A DNA stretch of 64,000 nucleotides from Gordonia amicalis NBRC 100051 = JCM 11271. Its GTDB lineage: Bacteria > Actinomycetota > Actinomycetes > Mycobacteriales > Mycobacteriaceae. Below, piece by piece: positions 1 to 12,013 of the stretch. A program made the translations under genes and the position numbers. Each line of letters starts with the position of its first letter. Position 1 is the stretch's first letter. The notes beneath the pieces are model-generated. The model ran no database searches. It was not told the origin of the DNA and saw only the letters and a program-made list of their open reading frames with translations. Location of the stretch: the NCBI RefSeq assembly GCF_000332995.1, contig NZ_BANS01000037.1, forward strand, positions 1 through 64,000, in the 5' to 3' direction.

Positions 1-291
1 CCGCATGGGTTCGGCGATCCGGAGGCGGTGGGTCATGAACTGGATGACGCTGCGGTGCCCGGTCTTGCGGGGTAGGTCACGTTCGGTGGCTTCGGCGACC
101 TGACGGTCACCGGCGAAACTCAGTCGCGCGATGGCACGTTCGGTCTCCGCGGCGACATCGACCAGTTCGGAATCGGTGCACGAGGTCAGATCGACTGTCT
201 GGATCTCATCGATAAGGGCGTGCAGACTGCGAACGAGTTCGGTGGCCCGCGACGGCGGCACGTCTGAAGTGATGGCTTCACTGCTGGACAT
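1..291 (-). CDS. DUF222 / 13E12-repeat family protein, N-terminal part (runs off window start)
   Basis: This is the first 97 codons of a gene read from the minus strand and cut by the window edge. It starts at ATG 291 (MSSSEAITSDVPPSRATELV). The segment RAIARLSFAGDRQVAEATER, followed by KTGHRSVIQFM, looks like the helical start of the DUF222 domain. That domain normally precedes a C-terminal HNH nuclease motif in the actinobacterial 13E12 family. The HNH part would lie outside the window, so nuclease activity is not shown here. A strong LexA-type palindrome sits 24 bp upstream of the start, and a truncated gene remnant follows immediately on the other side. Family assignment is by recognition of the N-terminal pattern only. 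Confidence 0.75.
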   Translation of the reverse strand, partial: MSSSEAITSDVPPSRATELVRSLHALIDEIQTVDLTSCTDSELVDVAAETERAIARLSFAGDRQVAEATERDLPRKTGHRSVIQFMTHRLRIAEPMR

Positions 292-314
292 GCTGCACAC
301 CCCCCGTCCGTCCT

Positions 315-330
315 GCGAACATATGTTCGA
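315..330 (-). promoter_or_regulatory. SOS box (LexA operator) of the DUF222 gene
   Basis: The sequence GCGAACATATGTTCGA matches the mycobacterial/Gram-positive SOS box TCGAACnnnnGTTCGA at 11 of 12 defined bases; only the first base differs. It lies 24 bp upstream of the minus-strand start at 291. 13E12-repeat genes of M. tuberculosis are known members of the LexA regulon, so motif and gene family agree. Binding is inferred. Confidence 0.75.
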
Positions 331-409
331 CGATACGCGCTATTTCGTTGCCGTGCAATGAAAACCGATCATCAGTTACCCGTCGCGGATTGTCGGTACG
401 GCGTGCTAG

Positions 410-586
410 GACGCGGCGGTCCGTGCCGCAGCGAATCCCGACGGGTACTCCGAAGGGCCGTTCTCCGTGGATGCCGTCGAACTGCTCACCGGCACCAAGG
501 CGTTCCTCGTCGAGCAGGGCAGCATCAAGTACGACTTCGACCTCGAGAGCTGGTTCCAGCGGTCGTCGATTGACAAGAACCCCTGA
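410..586 (+). pseudogene. C-terminal remnant of a gene, possibly an ABC-transporter substrate-binding protein
   Basis: A reading frame opens after the stop at 407-409 and closes with TGA at 584-586. It encodes about 58 residues ending in SIKYDFDLESWFQRSSIDKNP-like sequence with normal high-GC codon use. There is no start codon or ribosome-binding site, and the first residues (DAAVRAAANPDGYSEG) begin in mid-domain. The tail resembles the last helices of NMT1/SsuA-type periplasmic binding proteins, but that is a weak impression from about 55 residues. The remainder of the gene is absent; the 13E12-type gene begins only about 120 bp away. I infer a truncated gene left by insertion or deletion. 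Confidence 0.5.
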
Positions 587-642
587 TCGGACGTGCCTCC
601 GGACTCACGCGGCTCCCGCGGACGGGTTAAGGGCCCGGCCGC

Positions 643-1125
643 CTAGATTCCGGTGCCCAGTAGTCGCTCACCGGGGTGGGCGGCTTCCCACGCGGCGATC
701 GCGGCGTCCCACTGGTCGCCGTCCAGGGTGGTGACCGACGCAGGGAACAGGGCGTCCTCCTCCTTGGCGATGTGTCGGTGCAGGGCGAAGACCTCGCGTC
801 GGAATCGGTCCTGGTCTTCCGGGACCGACAGATCCATCGCGTCCAGGAAGGTGCCGAGTTCGCGATGTTCGGCGACGAGCGGGTCGATGTATTCGGCGAA
901 GAGGTCGTGTTCGGAGTCGAGCAACTGGGAGAAGAGACCGTCTTCTTCGCCACGCCAGTGCGACCGGAGCTCGACCGTCAGCCTTCCGGCGAGGTCACGC
1001 GCACGATCCACGTCACCCGCATTCAGTGCGCGGACCGCATCGCCGCCGAGGTTCACGGCCCGCTCGTGTTCGGCGGTGTAATCCCGCAGGAGCGGCATGT
1101 CCCGGCAATCGCAGTACTGGAACAC
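643..1125 (-). CDS. hemerythrin HHE-domain protein
   Basis: This is a 160-residue, mostly helical protein with a hemerythrin-like metal-binding pattern: His20, His56, Glu60/61, His87, His116/118 and Glu122 (HRHIAKEE). Such proteins bind a di-iron centre and act in oxygen, NO or iron handling; the exact role cannot be told from sequence. The GTG start at 1125 is chosen over ATG 1098 because the extra residues supply a CxC motif (FQYCDCR) and because an AGAGAGG ribosome-binding site lies about 7 nt upstream. As I recall it, actinobacterial relatives also begin with a short Cys-rich segment. It is divergent from hisD, with 285 bp between them. Confidence 0.8.
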   Translation of the reverse strand: MFQYCDCRDMPLLRDYTAEHERAVNLGGDAVRALNAGDVDRARDLAGRLTVELRSHWRGEEDGLFSQLLDSEHDLFAEYIDPLVAEHRELGTFLDAMDLSVPEDQDRFRREVFALHRHIAKEEDALFPASVTTLDGDQWDAAIAAWEAAHPGERLLGTGI

Positions 1126-1369
1126 TCGTTCGCCTCTCTGTCCACGCACCCCTCCGTCCCTCGAACGGTCCGCTCGTTCGGTCCGGTCGTGGGATGTGCG
1201 CCCTCCACCCACGTCCCACGGTACGAGGAATGATCGGTTCTGGCGTACGCGTGCGTCGAAGGTGTCTCTCGCCGGTCGGCGGTGGTCGGCGGTGGTCGGG
1301 AACGACGAGTACGCGAGACGTCGGCACACCCTCCCCACCCGCACCAGAAACCCGCTGGCCACCGACCCG

Positions 1370-1407
1370 TATCCTGGACGGGTAAATTCCCGCACCGACC
1401 AGGAGAG
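1370..1407 (+). promoter_or_regulatory. candidate -10 element and ribosome-binding site for hisD
   Basis: TATCCT at 1370-1375 fits the actinobacterial -10 pattern TAnnnT. AGGAGAG at 1401-1407 is a good Shine-Dalgarno 3 nt before ATG 1411. No convincing -35, T-box or attenuator was seen in the 285 bp upstream of hisD. Confidence 0.4.
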
Positions 1408-1410
1408 ATC

Positions 1411-4530
<3,120 letters not shown>

Positions 4531-4534
<4 letters not shown>

Positions 4535-5172
4535 GCGCGGCCGACGTCACGATCCTCGACTACGGTTCGGGCAACCTGCGCTCGGCGCAGCGAGCGCTCG
4601 AGCGTACGGGCGCCCAGGTGACCGTGACCTCTGACTTCAACACCGCCCTCGAGGCGACCGGTCTCGTCGTGCCCGGTGTCGGCGCGTTCGCCGCATGCAT
4701 GGAAGGTCTGCGCGCGGTGAAGGGCGACCGGATCATCGGTCGGCGCCTCGCCGGCGGACGCCCGGTCCTGGGCATCTGCGTCGGCATGCAGATCCTGTTC
4801 GAACGCGGTGTGGAGTTCGGGGTCGAGGCCGAAGGTTGCGGGGAGTGGCCCGGAAGCGTCACCCAGCTGCCGGCTCCGGTCCTGCCGCACATGGGTTGGA
4901 ACACCGTGGAGGCCCCGGAGGACTCGGTGCTGTTCGCCGGACTCGACGCCGACACCCGCTTCTACTTCGTGCACTCTTACGCCGCACAGAGCTGGGAGAT
5001 GGACAACGTCGGTTCGCCGCTCGCGGCCCCGAAGCTGACCTGGGCCGAACACGGCGGACGTTTCCTGGCCGCCGTCGAGAACGGACCGCTCTCGGCCACG
5101 CAGTTCCATCCGGAGAAGTCCGGCGATGCCGGAGCCCAACTCCTGGAGAACTGGGTGAAGGGTCTCTCATGA
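4531..5172 (+). CDS. hisH: imidazole glycerol phosphate synthase, glutaminase subunit
   Basis: Class I glutamine amidotransferase that delivers ammonia to HisF, which makes imidazole-glycerol phosphate and AICAR. 213 residues. The triad is visible: Cys83 in [11 protein letters not shown], and His193 and Glu195 in TQFHPEKSG. The start is GTG in a GTGA overlap with hisB. Its stop overlaps a small membrane protein gene, so hisH is separated from its partner hisF by three genes. Confidence 0.97.
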
Positions 5173-5459
5173 CCGGCGGCACGCCGGCCGGCGGGAACGC
5201 TGCCGACACCCCGTCGGCGGGCGGCGGTTTCTCGATCGCCAAGCTCGCGTTCTACGCTCTCGGCGCCGGTGTGCTGGTTCTGGCGGTGTCCATCCCGATC
5301 ATCGTCCTGCTGGCGAACTGGTCGCCGGTCGCCGGTCTGATCGCCGCGCTGGCGGCGGTGGTCGCGATGATCGCGGCGATCGGTACGGTGGCAAACCGCA
5401 TGGTCAACCGCGCGCGGGCCGATCTGATCGCGGCCCGTGACGACCACCCGCCGGCCTGA
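5169..5459 (+). CDS. small two-TM membrane protein inside the his operon
   Basis: A 96-residue protein with a Gly/Ala-rich N-terminus of about 20 residues. Two hydrophobic helices (about residues 27-50 and 53-73) follow, with [20 protein letters not shown] starting the first, then a short Arg-rich tail. ATG at 5169 overlaps the hisH TGA (ATGA), so it is co-translated with the histidine genes. I recall no counterpart between hisH and hisA in M. tuberculosis. No catalytic motif; function unknown. It ends 63 bp before priA. Confidence 0.75.
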   Translation: MTGGTPAGGNAADTPSAGGGFSIAKLAFYALGAGVLVLAVSIPIIVLLANWSPVAGLIAALAAVVAMIAAIGTVANRMVNRARADLIAARDDHPPA

Positions 5460-5522
5460 CCCCTCTCCCACGACAGCCAGGACACAACAGTCCGACCCGA
5501 GAACAGACAGGAAACTCCACCC

Positions 5523-6266
5523 ATGGGTAGCACCCTCGAACTCCTTCCCGCCGTCGACGTCGCCGACGGGCAGGCGGTCCGCCTGGTCCAGGGCGCGGCC
5601 GGCACCGAGACCTCCTACGGCTCGCCGCGCGACGCGGCGCTGGCGTGGCAGAACGACGGTGCGGAGTGGATTCACCTCGTCGATCTCGATGCCGCGTTCG
5701 GCCGTGGTGACAACCGTGAGCTCCTTGCCGGTGTGGTCGGCGAACTCGACGTGAAGGTGGAACTGTCGGGCGGCATCCGCGACGACGAGTCGCTCGCCGC
5801 GGCGCTGGCCACCGGTTGTACCCGCGTCAACCTCGGTACCGCGGCCCTCGAGAACCCGGAATGGTGCGCCCGCGCGATCGCCGACCACGGAGACCGGATC
5901 GCCGTCGGCCTCGACGTCATCCGCGACGGCGAGTCCTACCGGCTGCGTGGCCGCGGCTGGGTCACCGACGGCGGCGACCTGTGGGAGGTCCTCGAGCGCC
6001 TCAACCACGACGGTTGCTCGCGCTACGTCGTGACCGACGTGTCCAAGGACGGTACCCTCAAGGGCCCGAACCTCGAACTGCTCGCCGAGGTCGCCGCGGC
6101 CACCGACGCACCGATCGTCGCGTCCGGCGGTGTCTCGGCGGTCGACGATCTGATCGCGATCGCCGGTCTCGTCGACCAGGGCGTCGAGGGCGCGATCGTC
6201 GGCAAGGCGCTCTACGCCGGCCGCTTCACCCTGCCCGAGGCGCTCACGGCCGTCGCCGGGGTCTGA
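5523..6266 (+). CDS. priA: bifunctional phosphoribosyl isomerase A (HisA/TrpF)
   Basis: A (beta/alpha)8-barrel isomerase of 247 residues acting on ProFAR in histidine synthesis. In actinobacteria it also acts on phosphoribosyl anthranilate in tryptophan synthesis. The two catalytic aspartates are Asp12 ([15 protein letters not shown]) and Asp172 ([16 protein letters not shown]). The dual function is inferred from family and lineage and is supported by the absence of trpF from the trp genes downstream. The final TGA overlaps the ATG of the next gene (TGATG). Confidence 0.93.
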   Translation: MGSTLELLPAVDVADGQAVRLVQGAAGTETSYGSPRDAALAWQNDGAEWIHLVDLDAAFGRGDNRELLAGVVGELDVKVELSGGIRDDESLAAALATGCTRVNLGTAALENPEWCARAIADHGDRIAVGLDVIRDGESYRLRGRGWVTDGGDLWEVLERLNHDGCSRYVVTDVSKDGTLKGPNLELLAEVAAATDAPIVASGGVSAVDDLIAIAGLVDQGVEGAIVGKALYAGRFTLPEALTAVAGV

Positions 6267-7087
6267 TGAGCGCAGCCCAGAGTTCGCTCGACCTCCCGCG
6301 GTTGCTCGACACCGCGGGATCGGTCCTCGACGCCGCCGTGGAGACCTTCGTCGAAGGGCTGGGCGCGCCGAGCGCCGTGCACAAGGGCGGGACGGACTTC
6401 GCCACCCAGGTGGACCTCGACCTGGAACGGCAGATCTCCGCCGAACTCGAGGACCGGACGCAGATCCCCGTCCACGGGGAGGAGTTCGGCGGTGCCGACC
6501 CGATCGACGGCCCGGTGTGGGTGCTCGACCCGGTCGACGGTACCTTCAACTACTCCGCGGGCATGCCGCTGACCGGCATCCTGCTCGGTCTCGTCGTCGA
6601 CGGTGAGGCGACGCTCGGTCTGACCTGGCTGCCGCTCCTGGACCGGAAGTACGCGGCCCACGCGGACGGACCACTGATGGTCAACGGTGTGGCCGTGGAA
6701 TCTCCGCCCGATCTGGCCCTCGACGAGTCGGCGATCGCCTTCGGGCCGTTCAACGCGGCCGGGCGCGGTCGCTATGCGGGAGCCAAGCGGGCCGACCTGC
6801 TGCGCGCGCTGAGCTCACGTGTCGCACGGATCCGGATGACCGGCAGCACCGGCGTGGACATGGCGTTCACCGCCTCGGGCGTGTTCGGCGGAGCTGTTGC
6901 CTTCGGGCGTCATCCCTGGGACAACGCGGCGGGCGCCGCACTGGTCCGCGCCGCGGGTGGCGTGGCCACCGACCTGGCGGGGGAGCGCTGGACGGTCGCG
7001 TCCCCGTCGCTGGTGGCCGGCGCACCCACGGTGCACGCAGGGCTGATGGCGGTGATCGACGAAACGGTCGAGGACTGGTCGGCGTGA
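6266..7087 (+). CDS. impA: inositol monophosphatase family phosphatase
   Basis: Mg2+-dependent, Li+-sensitive-type phosphatase of 273 residues. Metal ligands are seen in HGEEFGG (Glu near 72), LDPVDGTFNY (Asp88, Asp91) and the C-terminal PWDNAAGAALV. The position between hisA and hisF is the same as impA (Rv1604) in M. tuberculosis. Members of this family may dephosphorylate inositol phosphate, or histidinol phosphate as HisN does. The his-operon context makes the second possibility worth keeping, but sequence alone does not decide. Its ATG overlaps the priA stop. Confidence 0.88.
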   Translation: MSAAQSSLDLPRLLDTAGSVLDAAVETFVEGLGAPSAVHKGGTDFATQVDLDLERQISAELEDRTQIPVHGEEFGGADPIDGPVWVLDPVDGTFNYSAGMPLTGILLGLVVDGEATLGLTWLPLLDRKYAAHADGPLMVNGVAVESPPDLALDESAIAFGPFNAAGRGRYAGAKRADLLRALSSRVARIRMTGSTGVDMAFTASGVFGGAVAFGRHPWDNAAGAALVRAAGGVATDLAGERWTVASPSLVAGAPTVHAGLMAVIDETVEDWSA

Positions 7088-7106
7088 CCCCGCAGAACCG
7101 AGACGT

Positions 7107-7136
7107 GGCAGCCACCGATGAGGCAGCCACCGATGA
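7107..7136. repeat. 15-bp perfect tandem duplication between impA and hisF
   Basis: GGCAGCCACCGATGA is present twice head to tail (7107-7121 and 7122-7136) in the 109-bp gap. It appears to be a local duplication with no recognised role. Confidence 0.6.
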
Positions 7137-7196
7137 GAGAGGTGCGAGAGCATCCATGGAAGCACCACAGGTCAACGAGCTGAAGGAGTCACGACG

Positions 7197-7970
7197 ATGA
7201 CGCTGGCGACCCGGGTCATCCCGTGCCTCGACGTCGACGACGGTCGAGTGGTCAAGGGCGTCAACTTCGAGAACCTGCGTGACGCCGGAGATCCGGTCGA
7301 ACTGGCCGAACGCTACGACCGCGAGGGTGCCGACGAACTGACCTTCCTCGACGTCACCGCGTCGAGCTCGGGACGTTCGACGATGATCGACGTCGTCAAA
7401 CGGACCGCCGACCAGGTGTTCATCCCGCTCACCGTCGGTGGCGGCATCCGCACCGTCGAGGATGTCGACACGATGCTGCGCGCGGGCGCGGACAAGGTCA
7501 GCGTCAACACCGCCGCGATCGCACGTCCCGAGGTCCTCGCCGAGATGAGCCGGCGGTTCGGTTCGCAGTGCATCGTCCTGTCGGTCGACGCGCGGACCGT
7601 GCCGGAGGGTTCCGAGCCGACGCCATCCGGCTGGGAGGTCACCACACACGGTGGCCGCAAGGGCACCGGTATCGACGCGATCGAGTGGGCTCGGCGCGGT
7701 CAGGAACTCGGGGTCGGCGAGATCCTGCTGAACTCGATGGACGCCGACGGCACCAAGCAGGGTTTCGACCTGCGCATGCTGAAGGCGGTGCGCGAGGCCG
7801 TGCAGGTTCCGGTCATCGCCAGCGGCGGTGCCGGCCGTGTCGAGGACTTCGCCCCCGCGGTCGAGGCCGGAGCGGACGCGGTGCTGGCCGCCTCGGTGTT
7901 CCACTTCGGTGAACTCACCATCCACGAGGTGAAGGCGGCCTTGCGGGACGCCGGGATCACCGTCCGATGA
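7197..7970 (+). CDS. hisF: imidazole glycerol phosphate synthase, cyclase subunit
   Basis: The (beta/alpha)8 cyclase partner of HisH. It turns PRFAR and ammonia into imidazole-glycerol phosphate and AICAR. 257 residues. Catalytic Asp12 lies in [15 protein letters not shown] and the second Asp in VLSVDART; the phosphate-binding loops TVGGGIRT and IASGGAGR are clear. ATG 7197 is preceded by a GAAGGAG ribosome-binding site. Followed 19 bp later by hisI. Confidence 0.97.
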   Translation: MTLATRVIPCLDVDDGRVVKGVNFENLRDAGDPVELAERYDREGADELTFLDVTASSSGRSTMIDVVKRTADQVFIPLTVGGGIRTVEDVDTMLRAGADKVSVNTAAIARPEVLAEMSRRFGSQCIVLSVDARTVPEGSEPTPSGWEVTTHGGRKGTGIDAIEWARRGQELGVGEILLNSMDADGTKQGFDLRMLKAVREAVQVPVIASGGAGRVEDFAPAVEAGADAVLAASVFHFGELTIHEVKAALRDAGITVR

Positions 7971-7989
7971 CACAGGCAGGAGAACGCTG

Positions 7990-8361
7990 ATGGCACTCGA
8001 TCCGGAGCTCGCCGCACGTCTCAAGCGCAACGCCGACGGGTTGTTCAGTGCGGTCGCCCAGGAACGCTCGACGGGAGACGTACTGATGGTCGCGTGGATG
8101 GACGACGCCGCCCTCGAGCGCACCCTCGCGACGCGCAAGGCGACCTACTATTCGCGCTCGCGCCAGGAGTACTGGGTCAAGGGCGAGACCAGCGGCCACA
8201 CCCAGTACGTGCACGACGCGCGCCTCGACTGCGACGGCGACACGGTGCTGCTCGTCGTCGACCAGGTCGGCGCGGCCTGCCATACCGGCAACCACAGCTG
8301 TTTCGACACCGACTCGCTGCCGTTCGGATCAGAAGCCCGTCCCGTCGATTCCGCACAGTAG
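7990..8361 (+). CDS. hisI: phosphoribosyl-AMP cyclohydrolase
   Basis: Zn/Mg enzyme opening the purine ring of PR-AMP, the third step of histidine synthesis. 123 residues, cyclohydrolase domain only, with no fused HisE. Metal and catalytic residues are seen as DCDGD (Cys81) and CHTGNHSC (Cys97, Cys104). Last his gene of the run; a tautomerase gene and trpE follow on the same strand. Confidence 0.96.
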   Translation: MALDPELAARLKRNADGLFSAVAQERSTGDVLMVAWMDDAALERTLATRKATYYSRSRQEYWVKGETSGHTQYVHDARLDCDGDTVLLVVDQVGAACHTGNHSCFDTDSLPFGSEARPVDSAQ

Positions 8362-8400
8362 ATTTCCATCGTGATCACACCCGAAAGGCGGTGACGCTGC

Positions 8401-8580
8401 ATGCCCCTCATCCAGATCTCGCAGACTCCCGGACTCTCCGACCGCGTCAAGCGCGAGACCATCGCGGCGGTGACCGAGGCGTACGCCAAGGCAACCGGCA
8501 AGAACCCGGATTCCGTCTGGGTGACGATCACCGAGGTACCGCGCACCCAGTGGGGCGTCGGCGGCGAGCCCCTCGGATGA
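8401..8580 (+). CDS. 4-oxalocrotonate tautomerase family protein (59 aa)
   Basis: A 59-residue protein beginning [11 protein letters not shown], so removal of Met exposes the catalytic Pro1 used as general base in this superfamily. The length and the C-terminal [20 protein letters not shown] match single-domain 4-OT proteins. The substrate is unknown. A GAAAGGCGG ribosome-binding site precedes ATG 8401. The TGA overlaps the trpE ATG (ATGA), so this small gene is the translational link between the his run and trpE. Confidence 0.85.
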   Translation: MPLIQISQTPGLSDRVKRETIAAVTEAYAKATGKNPDSVWVTITEVPRTQWGVGGEPLG

Positions 8581-10169
8581 GCGGCGTGAACTCGGCGGCC
8601 GTGGCGCACACGACGTCCCTCACCGAATTCCTCGACCTCGCCCGCGACCATCGCGTGGTGCCGGTGACCCGGAAAGTGCTTGCCGATTCCGAGACACCGC
8701 TGTCGGCGTACGGCAAGCTGGCCGGCGACCGTCCCGGCACCTTCCTGCTGGAATCGGCGGAGAACGGCCGCTCCTGGTCGCGCTGGTCCTTCATCGGGGC
8801 CGGAGCGCCGTCGGCGCTGACCGTCGTCGACGGTCAGGCGCACTGGTGGGGATCGGTGCCGGTGGGCGCGCCGGAGGGCGGAGACGCGCTCGAGGTGCTG
8901 GCCGAGTCGCTGCGCGTCCTGCGGACCGACCCGTTGCCGGGTATGCCGCCGCTGACCGGTGGCTTCGTCGGGTTCATGGCCTATGACATGGTCCGGCGTC
9001 TCGAACGCCTCCCGGAGACCACCGTCGACGACCTCGGCCTGCCGGACATGATGATGGTGCTGGCCACCGACCTCGCCGCGGTCGACCATCACGAGGGCAC
9101 GATCACGCTGATCGCCAACGCGGTGAACTGGGACGGCTCCGACGAGCGTGTCGAGGAGGCCTACGCCGACGCCGTGGCGCGGCTGGACCGGATGACCGAG
9201 GCGCTCGCCGCACCGGCGTCCTCGACCGTCTCGACCTTCGACCGGCCCAAGCCGGACTTCACCGCGCAGCGCTCCCTGGAGGAGTACAGCGAGATCGTCA
9301 CCAGCCTCGTCGGCGAGATCGAGGCGGGCGAGGCCTTCCAGGTCGTCCCCTCGATGCGTTTCGAGATGGACACCGACGCCGATCCGCTGGACGTCTACCG
9401 CGTGCTCCGCGCGTCCAACCCCAGCCCGTACATGTACCTGCTGCGGATGCCGGGGACCGAGGCGAACAGCGACACCGCTGCCCCCGATGCGATCGCACGC
9501 AAGCCGTTCACGATCGTCGGCAGCAGCCCGGAGGCGCTGGTCACCGTGGCCGACCGGGTCGCGACCACGCACCCCATCGCGGGAACGCGCTGGCGGGGCG
9601 CCACCGAGGAAGAGGACCAGCTGCTCGGCAAGGGCCTTCTGGAGGACGAGAAGGAGAACGCCGAACACCTCATGCTCGTCGACCTCGGCCGCAACGATCT
9701 CGGTCGCGTCTGCGTCCCGGGCACGGTGAAGGTCAGCGACTACCGCCACATCGAGCGGTACAGCCACGTCATGCACCTGGTGTCGACGGTCTCGGGAACC
9801 CTCCGAACGGACAAGCACGCGCTCGACGCGGTCACCGCCTGCTTCCCGGCCGGAACCCTCACCGGAGCGCCCAAGGTGCGCGCGATGGAACTGATCGACG
9901 AACACGAGAAGACACGACGCGGCCTGTACGGCGGCATCGTCGGCTACCTCGACTTCGCCGGCAACGCCGACACCGCCATCGCCATCCGCACCGCGCTCCT
10001 CGCACGCGGGCACGCCTACGTGCAGGCCGGTGGCGGCGTGGTCGCCGACAGCGAACCCGAATACGAGTACAACGAGGCACGCAACAAGGCCACCGCGGTG
10101 CTCAATGCCGTCGCCGCCGCGTCGACGATGAGCAGGGTCGGGGAGACACCTGGAGGGGAGACGTCGTGA
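8577..10169 (+). CDS. trpE: anthranilate synthase component I
   Basis: Converts chorismate and ammonia or glutamine to anthranilate, the committed step to tryptophan. 530 residues. The chorismate-binding domain is clear: [49 protein letters not shown] and the C-terminal [18 protein letters not shown]. The tryptophan-sensor segment ([18 protein letters not shown]) is near the N-terminus, implying feedback inhibition. ATG 8577 overlaps the tautomerase stop. The glutaminase partner trpG is not in the window. Confidence 0.96.
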   Translation: MSGVNSAAVAHTTSLTEFLDLARDHRVVPVTRKVLADSETPLSAYGKLAGDRPGTFLLESAENGRSWSRWSFIGAGAPSALTVVDGQAHWWGSVPVGAPEGGDALEVLAESLRVLRTDPLPGMPPLTGGFVGFMAYDMVRRLERLPETTVDDLGLPDMMMVLATDLAAVDHHEGTITLIANAVNWDGSDERVEEAYADAVARLDRMTEALAAPASSTVSTFDRPKPDFTAQRSLEEYSEIVTSLVGEIEAGEAFQVVPSMRFEMDTDADPLDVYRVLRASNPSPYMYLLRMPGTEANSDTAAPDAIARKPFTIVGSSPEALVTVADRVATTHPIAGTRWRGATEEEDQLLGKGLLEDEKENAEHLMLVDLGRNDLGRVCVPGTVKVSDYRHIERYSHVMHLVSTVSGTLRTDKHALDAVTACFPAGTLTGAPKVRAMELIDEHEKTRRGLYGGIVGYLDFAGNADTAIAIRTALLARGHAYVQAGGGVVADSEPEYEYNEARNKATAVLNAVAAASTMSRVGETPGGETS

Positions 10170-10936
10170 CCTCAGCCGAACAGCCGGCCGACGGCGCCGC
10201 GCCGAAGTCCCGGCCGAAGTCGTCGCGCCGTCCGCAGATCATCGCCGCGATCCTGATGGCGGCCACCGCCGCCGCGTTCTGGGGTGCGAGCCGGCTGACG
10301 TGGGCGACGGTCTCGGCCGAGGACGGCCTCTCTCCCCAGCGCGCGTTCGACGTCAAGGGATCGGACTGGAGCCCCTGGCTGACGCCGCTCGCCCTGGTCT
10401 ATCTCGCCGGTATCGCCGCGGTGCTGTCCGTGCGGGGCTGGGGCCTGCGCCTCGTCGCACTACTGGTCGCTGCCGGCGGTGTGCTGGCCGCGTTCCCGGC
10501 GATCTCACTCATCACCGGCGGCACCGACTCCGAGTACGCCGCCGACGCGGGCGACATCCCGGACCGGTACATCGTGCTCTACACCGACACCAAGTGGCCG
10601 CCTGCCGCGCTGGTGCTGCTCGGCACGGTGTGCGCGGTCGCCGCCGCCGTTGTGCTGCTCCGGGTGGCCAAGGGTGCGAGGATGTCGTCCAAGTACAAGA
10701 CTCCAGCCGCCCGGCGGGAGGAGCTCGAGACCGAGATCTTCGCCGATTACGAGCGAAGGAAGAAGGCGGCCGCGGCGGACGCCACGACCGGGGACACCCC
10801 GGCCACGGGCGAGGTCGAGACCGGCGGGAAGGGCGGCCGGTCCGGCGACGATCCCGACGCGAACGAGCGCATGATGTGGGACGCGCTCGACACCGGGATC
10901 GACCCGACAGAGTCGTCCGATCCGGACGAGCGCTGA
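10166..10936 (+). CDS. tryptophan-biosynthesis-associated membrane protein
   Basis: A 256-residue protein with about four transmembrane helices. The first starts near [20 protein letters not shown]; two lie around residues 70-115 and one starts near [21 protein letters not shown] hydrophilic charged tail of about 90 residues follows. It is found next to trp genes throughout Mycobacteriales (Rv1610 in M. tuberculosis, Trp_oprn_chp family). A transport or regulatory role has been proposed for the family but none is shown. GTG 10166 overlaps the trpE TGA. Confidence 0.88.
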   Translation: MTSAEQPADGAAPKSRPKSSRRPQIIAAILMAATAAAFWGASRLTWATVSAEDGLSPQRAFDVKGSDWSPWLTPLALVYLAGIAAVLSVRGWGLRLVALLVAAGGVLAAFPAISLITGGTDSEYAADAGDIPDRYIVLYTDTKWPPAALVLLGTVCAVAAAVVLLRVAKGARMSSKYKTPAARREELETEIFADYERRKKAAAADATTGDTPATGEVETGGKGGRSGDDPDANERMMWDALDTGIDPTESSDPDER

Positions 10937-11133
10937 CCCCTCCGGGCTAGCAACGACCCGAACCGGAGTTCTCCGTGAGACGCACCCGACAGGCCGAGAT
11001 ATGCGTACTGAGACATGCGTAACAGTCGAGGACCGTTGCAGGTTTGTGGAGATTCGGCCAACCCGACGACAGGCCGCCGAGACGATCGGTCTACCCTGAG
11101 ACCACACGACGAGCGGAAGGGAGCGGAGTCGCT

Positions 11134-11952
11134 GTGAGCATGCCCAACGTTCTCGAGTCGATCATCGAGGGAGTCAAAGCCGACGTCGCCGCACGTGAAG
11201 CGGTGGTCGACTTCGCTGCTGTCAAGGCCGCCTCGGCGAAGGCTCCCGCTCCCCGGGATGTCATGGCGGCGCTCCGCCAGCCCGGCATCGGTGTGATCGC
11301 CGAGGTCAAGCGCGCCAGTCCGTCGAAGGGGGAGCTCGCCTCGATCGGCGATCCCGCCGAGCTCGCCAAGGCCTACGAACAGGGCGGCGCCCGCATCATC
11401 AGCGTCCTGACCGAGGAGCGCCGCTTCCACGGATCACTCGCCGACCTCGACGCCGTTCGTGCAGCGGTCGACATCCCGGTCCTGCGCAAGGACTTCATCG
11501 TCGGGCCGTATCAGATCCACGAGGCCCGCGCCCACGGCGCCGACGTCATCCTGCTCATCGTGGCGGCCCTCGAACAGAACGTCCTCGCCTCGTTGCTCGA
11601 CCGCACCGAGAGCCTGGGCATGACCGCCCTCGTGGAGGTCCACACCGAGGAAGAAGCCGACCGTGCCCTCGAGGCCGGCGCGTCGGTCGTCGGCGTGAAC
11701 GCCCGAAACCTGAAGACCCTGCAGGTCGAGCGGGACACCTTCTCGCGGATCGCCCCCGGCCTGCCGACCGAGATCATCCGCATCGCGGAGTCCGGCGTAC
11801 GTGGAACCGCCGACCTGCTGGCCTATGCCGGAGCGGGCGCCGACGCCGTCCTGGTGGGTGAGGGACTCGTGACAAGTGGTGACCCCCGCGCCGCCGTGCG
11901 TGAGCTGGTCACCGCGGGTACCCATCCGTCGTGCCCGAAACCAGTTCGCTGA
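11134..11952 (+). CDS. trpC: indole-3-glycerol phosphate synthase
   Basis: Converts CdRP to indole-3-glycerol phosphate. 272 residues, the same length as M. tuberculosis TrpC. The catalytic signature is [16 protein letters not shown], with [15 protein letters not shown] and [11 protein letters not shown] further on. The frame is open upstream to 11044, but GTG 11134 ([20 protein letters not shown]) has a GGAAGGGAG site and matches the family start; ATG 11140 is a possible alternative. It is preceded by a 197-bp gap in which no leader peptide or attenuator was recognised. Confidence 0.96.
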   Translation: MSMPNVLESIIEGVKADVAAREAVVDFAAVKAASAKAPAPRDVMAALRQPGIGVIAEVKRASPSKGELASIGDPAELAKAYEQGGARIISVLTEERRFHGSLADLDAVRAAVDIPVLRKDFIVGPYQIHEARAHGADVILLIVAALEQNVLASLLDRTESLGMTALVEVHTEEEADRALEAGASVVGVNARNLKTLQVERDTFSRIAPGLPTEIIRIAESGVRGTADLLAYAGAGADAVLVGEGLVTSGDPRAAVRELVTAGTHPSCPKPVR

Positions 11953-12013
11953 CATACGCCTTCGGGCCGTGTTCGGTCCATGTCGTCGTCGGCCCGATCG
12001 ACTGTGAGATGTA

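Noticed and set aside
10937..11133. Possible trp attenuator or leader before trpC
   Set aside because: No short ORF with Trp codons and no paired hairpins could be found by eye.
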